From positions 246,704 to 310,703 of the forward strand of contig CAJTDN010000008.1 of the NCBI GenBank assembly GCA_910574865.1: 64,000 nt of DNA, written 5' to 3'. Made by a program: the position numbers and the translations under genes. This DNA is from Lachnospiraceae bacterium (lineage in GTDB: Bacteria; Bacillota; Clostridia; Lachnospirales; Lachnospiraceae). Positions 34,259 through 43,075 of this stretch are shown piece by piece. The stretch's first letter is position 1, and each line of letters starts with the position of its first letter. The notes beneath the pieces were generated by a model that did no database searches, was not told the DNA's origin, and saw nothing but the letters and a program-made list of their open reading frames with translations.

Positions 34259-34296
34259 GGGAGAATCCGGGGAAAGTGCTTTCCCCGGATTCTCCC
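34259..34296. repeat. 18-bp perfect palindrome between polymerase and DUF669 genes
   Basis: GGGAGAATCCGGGGAAAG and its exact complement, separated by two bases. There is no T run, so it is not a simple terminator. It could be an RNA processing or attenuation hairpin, a binding site, or part of a replication origin. Confidence 0.6.
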
Positions 34297-34311
34297 TGAT
34301 CCTGCCGCTGC

Positions 34312-34791
34312 TTAATCTTCCAGAACGTAAACTTCCTTGATCTCAAATGTGTTGAATCCCTTGCTGTTCTCCCCGTAGTCAAGCAGATATTCAAAGTTGC
34401 CGTCAATAAGTTCCATCACATCCATGACCATCCCATTGTACTGATTATAGGTCTTGAAGGTCACATCCGGCTTTTCAGCATCATCAACTTCCGATATAAG
34501 GGAACGCAAGAACTCATTGGCAATATGAATCTGGAAGCCCTGCGTCACCACCTGATTCATGAAGATCAGACTGCCCTTGTACTCGCCGTCAAGAATCTTC
34601 ATCCAGCAAGACAACATAGGATCGCCCTTCTTGCTGGTTGTCAGTTCCAGCTTATTGATCTCTACCTCGTAAGTATCATGGGGAACTTCCTTGAAATTGC
34701 CCCCGCCGTTGGCTGCTGCTTCCTCAACATCCTTTGCAAGACCTTCCGTGTCGATCTCTCTGTCAAACTTATCCCAAATGTTTCCATCCAT
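34312..34791 (-). CDS. DUF669 protein (recombination/ssDNA-associated)
   Basis: 159 residues of the DUF669 family: VPHDTYEVEINKLELTTSKKG, SCWMKILDGEYKGSLIFMNQ. Family members lie beside Sak4-like ATPases and behave as ssDNA-binding partners. This one lies between the nuclease-ATPase fusion and the polymerase, supporting that role. Confidence 0.85.
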   Translation of the reverse strand: MDGNIWDKFDREIDTEGLAKDVEEAAANGGGNFKEVPHDTYEVEINKLELTTSKKGDPMLSCWMKILDGEYKGSLIFMNQVVTQGFQIHIANEFLRSLISEVDDAEKPDVTFKTYNQYNGMVMDVMELIDGNFEYLLDYGENSKGFNTFEIKEVYVLED

Positions 34792-34816
34792 AGTAAAACC
34801 ACCTTTTTAACCTTTC

Positions 34817-35077
34817 TTAAAATTTTACGTTCAGATTTCCCTTTGTCAGTTCAAAGGCTTCTTCCCGGCTGAATCCTTCTGCCATGTACGCATCAAAGAA
34901 CTTTTTCGCCGTCCCAGCGGATTTCTTTGCCTTGCTTTCCGTGTCCGGGGCTTCCTTCCCCCACGGGTTTTCCGGTTTATAGGCTTTCTTTGCTCCCTCT
35001 GCCCTCTTGTTTGCAGCCGCCGCAAGAAAAGCGGCTGCAACATCATCAGGGACGGGAATACCGAACAAATTCATCAT
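34817..35077 (-). CDS. Hypothetical Ala/Lys-rich protein (86 aa)
   Basis: Begins MMNLFGIPVPDDVAAAFL; middle is Lys/Ala/Pro rich, end is helical (FFDAYMAEGFSREEAFELTK). Located between two recombination genes. No known function. Confidence 0.6.
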   Translation of the reverse strand: MMNLFGIPVPDDVAAAFLAAAANKRAEGAKKAYKPENPWGKEAPDTESKAKKSAGTAKKFFDAYMAEGFSREEAFELTKGNLNVKF

Positions 35078-35097
35078 CCTTCATACCTTCCTTTCTC

Positions 35098-36939
35098 TTA
35101 ATCTCTCGCTCTGCGTCTGCGGCGGGGCTTTTCTTCCTGCTGCGGCTGTCCGTTAGGTTCGGGCTGTTCAGACGGGTTCATAGCCGGGGCATCTTCCCCT
35201 TCCTCTGCCGGAATATCCATGAACTTGTCAGCGGGATTTCCCCCGTTGCCCTCTGCGCCAGTTTTAGGGGCTTCCTGCGGCTTTTCCGGTTCAGGAGTGT
35301 TATTTATCGGCTGTTCCTCTTTGGGGCTGTCCTGCGGCTTATCTGCGCCCGTGGCGGGGGTGTCCGCTTTCTTTCTGCTGCTTCTCCCGGTCTTTGCGGA
35401 AGTAGGGGCTGGGGCGGCTTTCTTCCCGGCTGCTGCGTTTGCGTTGGCTTCATCATATACGGCAAAGAGGGCATCCACATCAAGGGGAATATCCTTTGCG
35501 TTGACACGCAACCGCCCGCCGCCGAAGATCACTTCATTGGACTTGAAATTGAAAGTCCTTACTTCATCATCTGCCACGATCCGGGCAACCACATCCACCA
35601 TCCCGGCGACCTTGTTGGCAACCTTATCCTGCAAGTTCGGCTTGATCGCCGTGATCTTGTCGCCGCCCTTTCTGGTAATGTCCTTTGTGGTGTCCTCATG
35701 GGAAATCAGGATGATGTTCTCATAGTCAAGGTTCATCAGCTTTTTCAGCGTGTTCAGGAACTCGCCCCGCACCTTATCCCATGCCCGGAAGGAATCGTCA
35801 GATTCATGGGTGATCCCCATCTGCTGGTACATATAAAGCCGGCAGTGTTCATACAAATCTTCCAGAAGGTCAACCACAATGGTCTTGAAGGTGTTGTCCT
35901 TCTTTTCCAGTTCCGCAACGGTGTCTTTGAACACTTCCCATGCCAGCGTCCTTTTCGTCTGCCGCCCCTCGACACGCACATCATCCTTAATGTGGATATA
36001 GGGCGCATTTACGAACTTGATATTGCCGTCCGTGTTCAGCATCAGCGGATCAGGGAAGTCATTGGCAAAAGTGGTCTTGCCGCAAAACGGCACACCGTAA
36101 ATCCAGATCACACGCTTTGTAACTGCATCAATAGTCCTTCTCTTGTTTTCAGGTAACTTCATAAAATAGTCCCATCCTTTCTCACAATATTCTTGATACT
36201 CACAATACCTACATAAGTAACTCGTTTCCTGCGGGAACTCTTTTTCTTCATTCGCCGCCTTTATCCCAAAGAGAAATTCAAGCACTTTTTCCATGCTGAA
36301 CTCAATTTGAACGGTTTTAACTTCCACCTTTGAAAGTTCCTCTTTCAGCCGTTCCCGGAAGTCCTGCAAACTCTCCGTTTTCTTCTGCCGGATTGATACC
36401 TTTGGAACGAATACCAGATATAAGTTCCTGATCTTCTTTCCGGGATTGTCCCTTTCAAAGAAATACTTGTACAGGTGAAGCTGCGCCGACTGCTTGTAAC
36501 CTGATACATTGTTTGAATACTTGAAATCGTAAATGTCAAACCACTGTATTCCATCCCCGGAAGGATACAAAGGGAAAAGGTAATCAATGAACCCGTGGAA
36601 ATCCTTGTCTGATATTTCAACCTCAAACCGCCCTTCAACACCGTCAGGGTAAAGCGGATCGTTGTCCGTCCGTGGAATTGCCGCCCTTGCCAGCGGGATC
36701 ACCGTTTCCAGCTTCATGACCTCGTTGATATGTTCATCCGTGATGATCGGATAGCTGAAATAATATTCCTGAACGGCATCCGCAAGGCTTTTTTCAATCC
36801 CGGTATGAACCGCTTGCCCCACGATCAGGGGGTTATCCGGTTCTATGGGGGAATTGGTGGTTATGCCGTCCAAATATCGCATTTTGTACTTGAATTTGCA
36901 TTTTTCAAAGCAATCAATTCTTGAATGTGAATACTGCAA
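35098..36939 (-). CDS. Fusion of PD-(D/E)XK nuclease and Sak4-like AAA ATPase
   Basis: 613 residues with two enzymes in one chain. Residues 1 to about 265 are a RecB/Cas4-like nuclease: start YSHSRIDCFEKCKFKY, then DIYDFKYSN in the active-site region, and a C-terminal Cys cluster CRYCEYQEYC that suggests an iron-sulfur site. Residues about 275-480 are a phage nucleotide-binding protein: Walker A YGVPFCGKTTFAND, Walker B TIVVDLLEDLY, and ISHEDTTKD. The last ~120 residues are disordered, Pro/Ala/Lys/Glu rich. The pair would resect ends and anneal or pair strands. Usually they are separate genes. Confidence 0.82.
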   Translation of the reverse strand: MQYSHSRIDCFEKCKFKYKMRYLDGITTNSPIEPDNPLIVGQAVHTGIEKSLADAVQEYYFSYPIITDEHINEVMKLETVIPLARAAIPRTDNDPLYPDGVEGRFEVEISDKDFHGFIDYLFPLYPSGDGIQWFDIYDFKYSNNVSGYKQSAQLHLYKYFFERDNPGKKIRNLYLVFVPKVSIRQKKTESLQDFRERLKEELSKVEVKTVQIEFSMEKVLEFLFGIKAANEEKEFPQETSYLCRYCEYQEYCEKGWDYFMKLPENKRRTIDAVTKRVIWIYGVPFCGKTTFANDFPDPLMLNTDGNIKFVNAPYIHIKDDVRVEGRQTKRTLAWEVFKDTVAELEKKDNTFKTIVVDLLEDLYEHCRLYMYQQMGITHESDDSFRAWDKVRGEFLNTLKKLMNLDYENIILISHEDTTKDITRKGGDKITAIKPNLQDKVANKVAGMVDVVARIVADDEVRTFNFKSNEVIFGGGRLRVNAKDIPLDVDALFAVYDEANANAAAGKKAAPAPTSAKTGRSSRKKADTPATGADKPQDSPKEEQPINNTPEPEKPQEAPKTGAEGNGGNPADKFMDIPAEEGEDAPAMNPSEQPEPNGQPQQEEKPRRRRRARD

Positions 36940-37274
36940 TCTATCACCCCCTTCAAAAGTTCTTTGAACTGTTCAAAACCTTCCGGGTAGAGGAAAGCCC
37001 CGATCCCGCCTGATTCATTGATCCTGCCGATATTCAGCTTTTGCAATTCAGAAGGTCTACCGCTTGAAGCCTTGACTTCCACCGCCAGCATGATCCCGTT
37101 CACGCAACATATCAGGTCAGGTATACCGGATTTCTGGAAACCGCCGCCCCAAATTTTTGTGTACCATCCCACCATAGGGGCATCCATGCGGTCAGAAGGA
37201 TAACCAGCCGGATATATACCCACGGAATGAAAATGTTTCTTTATCCGGTTTTCAAACAGTTTTTCATCTGCCAT
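36861..37274 (-). CDS. VRR-NUC domain nuclease
   Basis: 137 residues with the PD-(D/E)XK core of VRR-NUC proteins: KSGIPDLICCVNGIMLAVEVKASSG (PD at 50-51, EVK at 65-67) followed by SELQKLNIGRI. Likely a Holliday-junction or flap resolvase for phage recombination. Its 3' end overlaps the fusion gene by 79 bp. Confidence 0.85.
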   Translation of the reverse strand: MADEKLFENRIKKHFHSVGIYPAGYPSDRMDAPMVGWYTKIWGGGFQKSGIPDLICCVNGIMLAVEVKASSGRPSELQKLNIGRINESGGIGAFLYPEGFEQFKELLKGVIDCSIHIQELIALKNANSSTKCDIWTA

Positions 37275-37727
37275 TTACTCACCTTCTCCCATGTTCAAGG
37301 CTGTTTCAAACTGCCCTTCCAGAGATTGACGGCTATACGAATCATAGCAATCCGGGCAAAGAAATTTTCCGTCATAGAACTGGATAGGTTCACCCATTTC
37401 AGCCAATTCCTTCACTTCATCAGCCGTGAAGTGTTCACCGCACATTGAACACTGTATATCTGCATCACCATTGATTGAACATTCAAGGTGTGCATCACTG
37501 GAATCTTCACCCCAATTCTGGAAAGTGCTAATTTCCGTCATAGCCTTAAAGATGGTTGCAAAATGCTGAACTGCATTGTCCCGGTCAATGTTGTGCTTAT
37601 CAGCTATACAGATCACTTTATCAATCACACCATTCACAACCCCGGTGAAATCTTCCATATAGGCAGCGTGTTCTTTATCGTTCAGGTATCGGTCAAGCGG
37701 AAGCTGGACAATCTTTTTATTCTCCAT
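37275..37727 (-). CDS. Hypothetical protein with Cys4 zinc finger (150 aa)
   Basis: Begins MENKKIVQLPLDRYLND. The C-terminal third has CSMC and CPDC pairs about 27 residues apart. The ATG overlaps the end of the upstream gene by 11 bp. No function recognised. Confidence 0.65.
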   Translation of the reverse strand: MENKKIVQLPLDRYLNDKEHAAYMEDFTGVVNGVIDKVICIADKHNIDRDNAVQHFATIFKAMTEISTFQNWGEDSSDAHLECSINGDADIQCSMCGEHFTADEVKELAEMGEPIQFYDGKFLCPDCYDSYSRQSLEGQFETALNMGEGE

Positions 37728-37935
37728 TTTCTTCACCGTCCCAGTCCCCGGTATCGTTGGCATAAATATCAAAATAATCAGTGCTGCCATACGTTACCCG
37801 CTCTGCACTCTCAATAATGATCTCGCCCTCTCCCTGATCCACTCCGGTATCACTGGAAAGCTGCACTTCCAAATTATCCGGTACACCTTCAAGGGCTTTC
37901 CTCAATTCGCCCACCGTCAACACTTTCTTTGCCAT
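37717..37935 (-). CDS. Hypothetical acidic protein (72 aa)
   Basis: Starts MAKKVLTVGELRKALEG, a motif (VGELRKALEGVPDNLEVQL) found in many small phage proteins of unknown role. Strongly acidic C-terminus. ATG at 37935 lies 8 bp after AAGG. Confidence 0.68.
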   Translation of the reverse strand: MAKKVLTVGELRKALEGVPDNLEVQLSSDTGVDQGEGEIIIESAERVTYGSTDYFDIYANDTGDWDGEENGE

Positions 37936-38113
37936 AACAAGCACCTTCTTTCTTCAAATTTTTAATATAAAATTCTGTACCACTTTGGGAAGATTTCACA
38001 TGACAAACATGATGTTTGCAAGCTATTTTCCGGCACGGTTGCCGCTTCCGTGTTGACTGACTGCACACAATTTCATCATGTTCAGAAGTTCCCCGTGTTT
38101 CAAACCATCCCAT
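37889..38113 (-). CDS. Small Cys/His-rich phage protein (74 aa)
   Basis: Starts by a TAATG overlap with the upstream stop, a strong sign of coupling. Contains CRKIACKHHVCHVK (27-40), a possible zinc site. The last 15 codons overlap the next gene. Function unknown. Confidence 0.55.
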   Translation of the reverse strand: MGWFETRGTSEHDEIVCSQSTRKRQPCRKIACKHHVCHVKSSQSGTEFYIKNLKKEGACYGKESVDGGRIEESP

Positions 38114-38556
38114 TACTTCACTTCAATCTTGACAGAAGCGGAAACATTGGAAGTTTTCGTGTACTTTGCAGCCACATCCGGCAATTCCTTTTTCAGCTTT
38201 GTGCTGTCAATGCTGTTCCTTACCGTGGGGGCGGTATAGGTAAAGGTCACGCTGTCACTCTCAAACTTCTTCACCCCGTACTGCTCCATAGCCTTGACAA
38301 GCTGAACTCGCATTTCCTTTTCCTGCTCCTCGATCTTTTTCTTCTGGATCGTAAGGGCGGCAATCGCCTTGATAACTGCGGCGGTATCCTTCTTCATGAC
38401 AAGAACCGCATCCGTTTCATCCATTTCCGCATAACCGCAATTTCCAATGTTTTCAAGGTTGTCACATACTCCGTTACAGTCCTTCCTTTCTTCACATTGA
38501 CAGCAACAACACGTTTTCCCTTTTGGACATCCTTCTTCCATCTTGCACTTAATCAT
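38113..38556 (-). CDS. Cys-rich N-terminus plus helical phage protein (147 aa)
   Basis: Residues 1-40 carry ten Cys (KTCCCCQCEERKDC among them), a probable zinc cluster. Residues 50-95 form a long helix, and the end (STKLKKELPDVAAKYTK) is found in many Clostridial phage early proteins resembling Gp157. ATG at 38556 follows GGAGAAAAG. Confidence 0.65.
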   Translation of the reverse strand: MIKCKMEEGCPKGKTCCCCQCEERKDCNGVCDNLENIGNCGYAEMDETDAVLVMKKDTAAVIKAIAALTIQKKKIEEQEKEMRVQLVKAMEQYGVKKFESDSVTFTYTAPTVRNSIDSTKLKKELPDVAAKYTKTSNVSASVKIEVK

Positions 38557-39232
38557 CTTCTTTTCTCCTTTCGATTTCTTCATTGAATTTTTGTTGATAC
38601 TGGAAAACGCTTTTTGAATAGTTAATTTCAAAAATACCGTTTTCCCATAACCGGGCAGCCCCGGATTCCCCCAAGTTGTAAGCCATAAGAACCTTTTCAG
38701 GGGTTTCATACTTTTCAAACAGCTTCCGAAGAATGAACATTCCTGAACGAACATTGTTATAAGGTTCAAGGAAATCCGTCACCCCAAGGGTTTCAGTTAT
38801 CAAAGCGTGGTTCTTCTCATTGACCTGCATTAGCCCGTAATCGTTGCTTTCACTTATCGCATCAGCCCGGAAACTGCTTTCCTGCTGGATCAATGCCATT
38901 ACAAAGGTAAAGTCAATTTCATACCCTTCTGACAGATAGAAAATAAATTCCTGCAAATCCTCACTGATTGGAACATCCAGCGGGACAAATTCTTTATCGC
39001 TTTTCAGTTCAGGGACTTCACCTTCAAAAATCACCCCATCATACCGCCCATATATCAGGACTTCTTTTCCGGGTGCTGCCGCTTCCGGTTCTCCATTTTT
39101 TCCCATAAGTACCGCTTTACAACCCCAGCCACTACCGAACCCAATAACAAGGAATGTAAATCCAACGATCACCCATGAAATCAAAAGCCTTTTACGGATT
39201 GCGTTTTTCGTTATACGCTTTGAATAGTTCAT
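38549..39232 (-). CDS. Membrane-anchored lytic transglycosylase
   Basis: 227 residues: basic N-terminus, one membrane segment (about 18-38, ISWVIVGFTFLVIGFG), then an SLT domain with catalytic ES in LIQQESSFRADAIS, YGLMQVNEKNH, and AYNLGESGAARLW. It cleaves glycan strands. Unusual place: it lies among early replication-side genes, not in the tail or lysis modules, so it may act in lysogens or early infection. Confidence 0.85.
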   Translation of the reverse strand: MNYSKRITKNAIRKRLLISWVIVGFTFLVIGFGSGWGCKAVLMGKNGEPEAAAPGKEVLIYGRYDGVIFEGEVPELKSDKEFVPLDVPISEDLQEFIFYLSEGYEIDFTFVMALIQQESSFRADAISESNDYGLMQVNEKNHALITETLGVTDFLEPYNNVRSGMFILRKLFEKYETPEKVLMAYNLGESGAARLWENGIFEINYSKSVFQYQQKFNEEIERRKEDD

Positions 39233-40457
39233 CAGTGTAATCCTTTCTCTGCTCCAAGGTGTGAAGAATATCTTCTTCCACCGTTCCGGGGCATATCATG
39301 ATGTAATAAAAACAAGCGTTTTCCTGCCCGATCCGGTGAATCCTCTTTTTTGACTGTTCAAAAAGTTCACTTCTGTCTGTTAGGGAAAAGTAAATTATTT
39401 TGTTTGCCCTTTGAAGATTCAACCCCATAGCACCAGCCTGATACTGAACAAAAGTGATAGAATCTTCACTTGTTTCAAAAGCATCCAAATCCTTCCTTTC
39501 CCCATTCACAATAGAAACGGGTCTTTCTAACTCAATCGCAATATCCAGCAAAGCGTTCAATTCATCATTGAAGTTATAGAACACAATCACCCGATCTTCC
39601 GTTGACTGGATCAAGTCCCGAAAAGCTGCGATCCGCTCTTTATTCAGATAGCTGCACATCATCCGGGCATATATCCGTTTTGAAAGAATGGTGTCCCCTA
39701 TGAACTCCCGCCCTTCAATGGTGATGATTTCATCACGCATAAACTTCCGGTATTCTCTGGTTGCTTTGGAATGTACCGGGGTGATGATCTGCTGCGGAAG
39801 ATCAAACACTTCTTCCGATTTCATAAATATTGCCCCGTGGTCTGCCAGCTTCATTTTCAGGCGGTCAACATTCTTATATCCGGTGATATGCGGAATCCTG
39901 AACCCGCTTTCTGAACCCTCTATCCACTCCATTTCAACATACTGCTTATAGAACAGTTCCTTCTTTATCCCCCAGCCCAGAAGATGAAGCTGCGACCATA
40001 GCTTTTCATACTTCCCCGCCGTGGGTGTCCCGGATAAAAGGATCACATTTTCAGGGTGCATTTTCAGGATGAATTTTGACCGTTTCGCCGTTTCATTCTG
40101 AATGATGGAACTTTCATCCAGCATCATTGTAAAACCGCTTATATTGGCAAAATATGACCTTCTGAACACCAGATCATAGTTGATAACACCCACGAACTTC
40201 CCAACCGTCCCGGTAAATTCTTCAAACTGCCGCTTGTCTGTCAGATCAAACACCCCAATGTTGTAATGCTCCCGGAAGTGTTCAACCCAGTCCTGAACCT
40301 TTGACTTCTGACAAATGACAAGGATCATGTTCGGGTATGAAATCGCCTTTTCGCTGCCTACAAATGTTTTTCCAAGCCCCATGTCAAGGTAGTAGGCAAC
40401 CCGGTTGAACTGCTTTGTTTTCTCTAAAGCTGTTTCCTGATGGGGAAAAAGCTGCAT
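39192..40457 (-). CDS. SNF2-family helicase
   Basis: 421-residue superfamily-2 ATPase: motif I YLDMGLGKTFVGSEKA near 23, motif II LDESS (phage form of DEAH), motif III LSGTPT, C-terminal motifs QYQAGAMGLNLQ and RIHRIGQ. Common among Clostridial phage early genes with DUF2800/PolB-type replication; probably remodels recombination intermediates. Start at 40457 behind GGGGGTG. Confidence 0.88.
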   Translation of the reverse strand: MQLFPHQETALEKTKQFNRVAYYLDMGLGKTFVGSEKAISYPNMILVICQKSKVQDWVEHFREHYNIGVFDLTDKRQFEEFTGTVGKFVGVINYDLVFRRSYFANISGFTMMLDESSIIQNETAKRSKFILKMHPENVILLSGTPTAGKYEKLWSQLHLLGWGIKKELFYKQYVEMEWIEGSESGFRIPHITGYKNVDRLKMKLADHGAIFMKSEEVFDLPQQIITPVHSKATREYRKFMRDEIITIEGREFIGDTILSKRIYARMMCSYLNKERIAAFRDLIQSTEDRVIVFYNFNDELNALLDIAIELERPVSIVNGERKDLDAFETSEDSITFVQYQAGAMGLNLQRANKIIYFSLTDRSELFEQSKKRIHRIGQENACFYYIMICPGTVEEDILHTLEQRKDYTDELFKAYNEKRNP

Positions 40458-40470
40458 ATCAATCACCCCC

Positions 40471-41541
40471 CTAATATCCAACACCGATATAGTCAAGAAC
40501 CCTTGCCCAGCCGTATTTCTCACCATTCTCATCCGTACAACATTCATACATCCAGAAATGCCACTCTTTGGGATTGCGCTCTTTCAACTGGTCAAATCGG
40601 TGTGGACGCTTTTCAAGATGGATACCAAAGCCGCACATACTGCATCCGGTTCTTTGTGCTTTCGTTGTGTAAAGCGTCCCATCTTCTTTCCTTTCGATAG
40701 TCCCGTAAATCTCTGGTACTGGTACATTCAGATCAAGGGCAAGCTGTAACAAGTCCTGTCTATTAAAAATTGCAAAAGGTGCTGAACGGATAGCCGATTT
40801 TCCAAAATAATTACATCCGTTAATCATCAAACTTTTTGCCCTTCTTCCACCTTCCGAAGCCATAAGACCTAAAAACGGGACACTGTTATGTTCTCTTGCC
40901 CAATCGTCACATGGTTTTTCTTTCAGGTAATAACAACATTTTGATGAAACCTTGAAATCCGGTATCTGATAGTCAGTCCCTTCTTCTTCATTTGCATATC
41001 CGCCGAATTTTTCAAGCCACTTTTTTGACATCTTCATTCTGCTGTTTTTCTGGAATCCCCCGTATGCCCCGGTTTCCCCGGTGATTATCGCATGACGGAC
41101 AGTCTTGTTTTTTTCCGTGGGGTTTGTAAGGGTTTCAATTTTCCCGGCGATTTCCTTTGACAGAACCGGGAAACCAAATTCCTGAATGATCTGCGCCTTG
41201 TTCCAGTGTGTCCCATCCGGCTTGATTGCAGATTGCAACCGCTCAATTCCAAACTGCTTGTGAATTTTCTGTATGCTTGCATCTTCCAGATACGAAACAC
41301 TGATTCCCGGCAGATTGATCCCAATGGATTTCAGGAACAAAAACAATGTGATGGAATCAAGACCGCCAACTGATACATGACAGTTTAAACCTCTTGTTTC
41401 ACATTCTCTTTCAAACTCTCTCGCCCGGATCGTTGCATACCGCACTTTGAAGCTATAGTCCTGCTTCTGCTTCACAATGAAGTCTGCAATCTTTCTTTTA
41501 CCGTCGATCCTCTGCATCCGCTCTAAACAATTTTCACTCAT
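40471..41541 (-). CDS. PAPS-reductase/DndC-like PP-loop protein
   Basis: 356 residues with an N-type ATP pyrophosphatase loop VSVGGLDS (56-63), then GKSAIRSAPFAIFNRQDLL and a Cys pair GCSMCGFGIHLEKRPH near 300. Phage proteins of this family are annotated as phosphoadenosine phosphosulfate reductases, but many probably modify nucleic acid or nucleotides. There are no cysteine-biosynthesis genes nearby. ATGA overlap with the upstream regulator. Confidence 0.8.
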   Translation of the reverse strand: MSENCLERMQRIDGKRKIADFIVKQKQDYSFKVRYATIRAREFERECETRGLNCHVSVGGLDSITLFLFLKSIGINLPGISVSYLEDASIQKIHKQFGIERLQSAIKPDGTHWNKAQIIQEFGFPVLSKEIAGKIETLTNPTEKNKTVRHAIITGETGAYGGFQKNSRMKMSKKWLEKFGGYANEEEGTDYQIPDFKVSSKCCYYLKEKPCDDWAREHNSVPFLGLMASEGGRRAKSLMINGCNYFGKSAIRSAPFAIFNRQDLLQLALDLNVPVPEIYGTIERKEDGTLYTTKAQRTGCSMCGFGIHLEKRPHRFDQLKERNPKEWHFWMYECCTDENGEKYGWARVLDYIGVGY

Positions 41542-41963
41542 ACCATGTCACCGCCCTTCAAAGGAACTTCAATTCCCGTGTATTCGGTGAACTTAACGGA
41601 AGAAATAAAGTAACTCCATTTCTGCAACTTCACCGCATAGCCCCACGGGAAGATTCCGTCCCGTAATCCCTGCATAACCCATTCCTTTGATTTCCCCATC
41701 AGTTTAGCGATAAGCGGCACGGGAACATTCACAACCCCGTCATGCTGAACCGTTGCAGCGGTTTCAGAAAACTGGTTGAAATAGTTCTCCTGAACTCCCA
41801 GCGCAAGGGCGATCTGCTTCTTGCGATCCTCTGCGGGTTCATTCTTGCCGGAAAGATACTGACTGATCGAAGATTTACCAATCCCGGTAAGGTCTGAAAG
41901 TTTGGACTGACTGATACCCAAATCTTTCATCAGGTTTTTCAATTTGTCTGCAAATTTCATCAT
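41538..41963 (-). CDS. XRE-type regulator with C-terminal DNA-binding-like domain
   Basis: 141 residues. 1-65 is a Cro/CI helix-turn-helix (ISQSKLSDLTGIGKSSISQYLSG). 75-135 (VPVPLIAKLMGKSKEWVMQGLRDG) looks like a MerR/excisionase-type winged motif. It is part of the early operon and may tune it or act as excisionase. Confidence 0.78.
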   Translation of the reverse strand: MMKFADKLKNLMKDLGISQSKLSDLTGIGKSSISQYLSGKNEPAEDRKKQIALALGVQENYFNQFSETAATVQHDGVVNVPVPLIAKLMGKSKEWVMQGLRDGIFPWGYAVKLQKWSYFISSVKFTEYTGIEVPLKGGDMV

Positions 41964-41986
41964 TCACTTCATCCTTTCTTTTCTGG

Positions 41987-42181
41987 TTAGCCCGGAAGCA
42001 TAGGGCTTTTGTTATACTGCTCCTGAATCCTGATCTGCCGCTTGCCACCAGCAACATCACATTCCCACTGGACACGGAACTTCTTCCCTGCGGCTCTCAT
42101 GCCGTCCAGATATTCCCTTGCTTCTTCCGGGGAATCAAATTCAAGAATCTTCACGATTGCAGCAGATAAAACTTTCTTCAT
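41987..42181 (-). CDS. Hypothetical small phage protein (64 aa)
   Basis: Begins MKKVLSAAIVKILEFDS; ATGA-coupled to the antirepressor. No family recognised beyond general phage early genes. Confidence 0.6.
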   Translation of the reverse strand: MKKVLSAAIVKILEFDSPEEAREYLDGMRAAGKKFRVQWECDVAGGKRQIRIQEQYNKSPMLPG

Positions 42182-42909
42182 TCCGTTTCACCATCCTCTG
42201 TTAAAATCTTGATTATTAGTTCCTTGCGCTTTTTGTTCGGTTTGTATTTTCCAATCCGGTAATAATAAATAGAACTCCGGCATATCCCCAACTTTTCAGT
42301 CAGTTCATTTAACCCGTACTGGTTTAACAGACCAATAAAATATTCGTTGTCAGATTCTTCATGATTCTTTTTCTTCTGAATGTCAGTAACTTTCTGGATG
42401 TCAAGCCCTGCTTTCCTGAATAAGTCAAGCACGATAGGAAGCCGTCTATTGTCACACCTTGCTATTGCTTTTCCGGCATCCATGTAATCATCACTGGTAA
42501 GCGGTCTTGTTGGTTTGTACCCCTGCTCTTTCCCTGAAACTTCATACTTTCCCGTTTTTCTGATTGCCGGAAGAACTTCCTCAAATATCCACCGTTCAAA
42601 TTTTTCAGAGGAAGGAAGTTTACTGTGAGTAATCAGGCGGTACAAGTTCGGCTCTCCAATAAACTTCATCTTTACTTGCTGAACTGCTGGACTTCCGTCT
42701 GCCTTTGTTCCCGTCTGTACCCCCAGGTCACAAATCGTTACCCAGGGTTCTTTACAGTGATCCAAGAGTGCTTTCTTTGTATTTACATACCCCAAAGAAG
42801 AAGCAACATCCTTACCGCAGAACCAAGGTTCATTGTCAATAGTGATTGTCCTTATATGACCGAACTCTGGATTTTCAAAAATTTTCAGTTCGTCCATCCT
42901 CTTCACCAT
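42178..42909 (-). CDS. Phage antirepressor (BRO-N family)
   Basis: 243 residues. The N-terminal BRO domain (NEPWFCGKDVASSLGYVNTKKALLDHC, FERWIFEEVLPAIRKTGKY) is typical of Ant proteins that inactivate phage repressors. The C-terminal part (NQYGLNELTEKLGICRSSIYYYRIG) is a helix-turn-helix-like domain. Located in the early operon driven from the repressor region, so it may reinforce lytic commitment. An ATG at 42909 or GTG at 42912 starts it. Confidence 0.85.
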   Translation of the reverse strand: MVKRMDELKIFENPEFGHIRTITIDNEPWFCGKDVASSLGYVNTKKALLDHCKEPWVTICDLGVQTGTKADGSPAVQQVKMKFIGEPNLYRLITHSKLPSSEKFERWIFEEVLPAIRKTGKYEVSGKEQGYKPTRPLTSDDYMDAGKAIARCDNRRLPIVLDLFRKAGLDIQKVTDIQKKKNHEESDNEYFIGLLNQYGLNELTEKLGICRSSIYYYRIGKYKPNKKRKELIIKILTEDGETE

Positions 42910-43039
42910 CACTTTCTCTTTTCTTCAACGCTGCCGCCATACCCTCACCATATCCAAGAAGATAGTTCTGATCTTCTTTAGACATTTCCGGTAATACCTG
43001 CTTAAAAGTTTCAAGGATTTTTTTCTGTTTCTCTGACAT
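42875..43039 (-). CDS. Hypothetical small phage protein (54 aa)
   Basis: Helical, charged (MSEKQKKILETFKQVLPEM). ATG at 43039 sits after AGGAAGTGGGA. The segment EMSKEDQNYLLGYGEGMA is typical of short proteins next to Clostridial phage regulators. Confidence 0.65.
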   Translation of the reverse strand: MSEKQKKILETFKQVLPEMSKEDQNYLLGYGEGMAAALKKRESDGEEDGRTENF

Positions 43040-43075
43040 ATTCCCACTTCCTTTCTTTAAATTTATTTGCACGGC

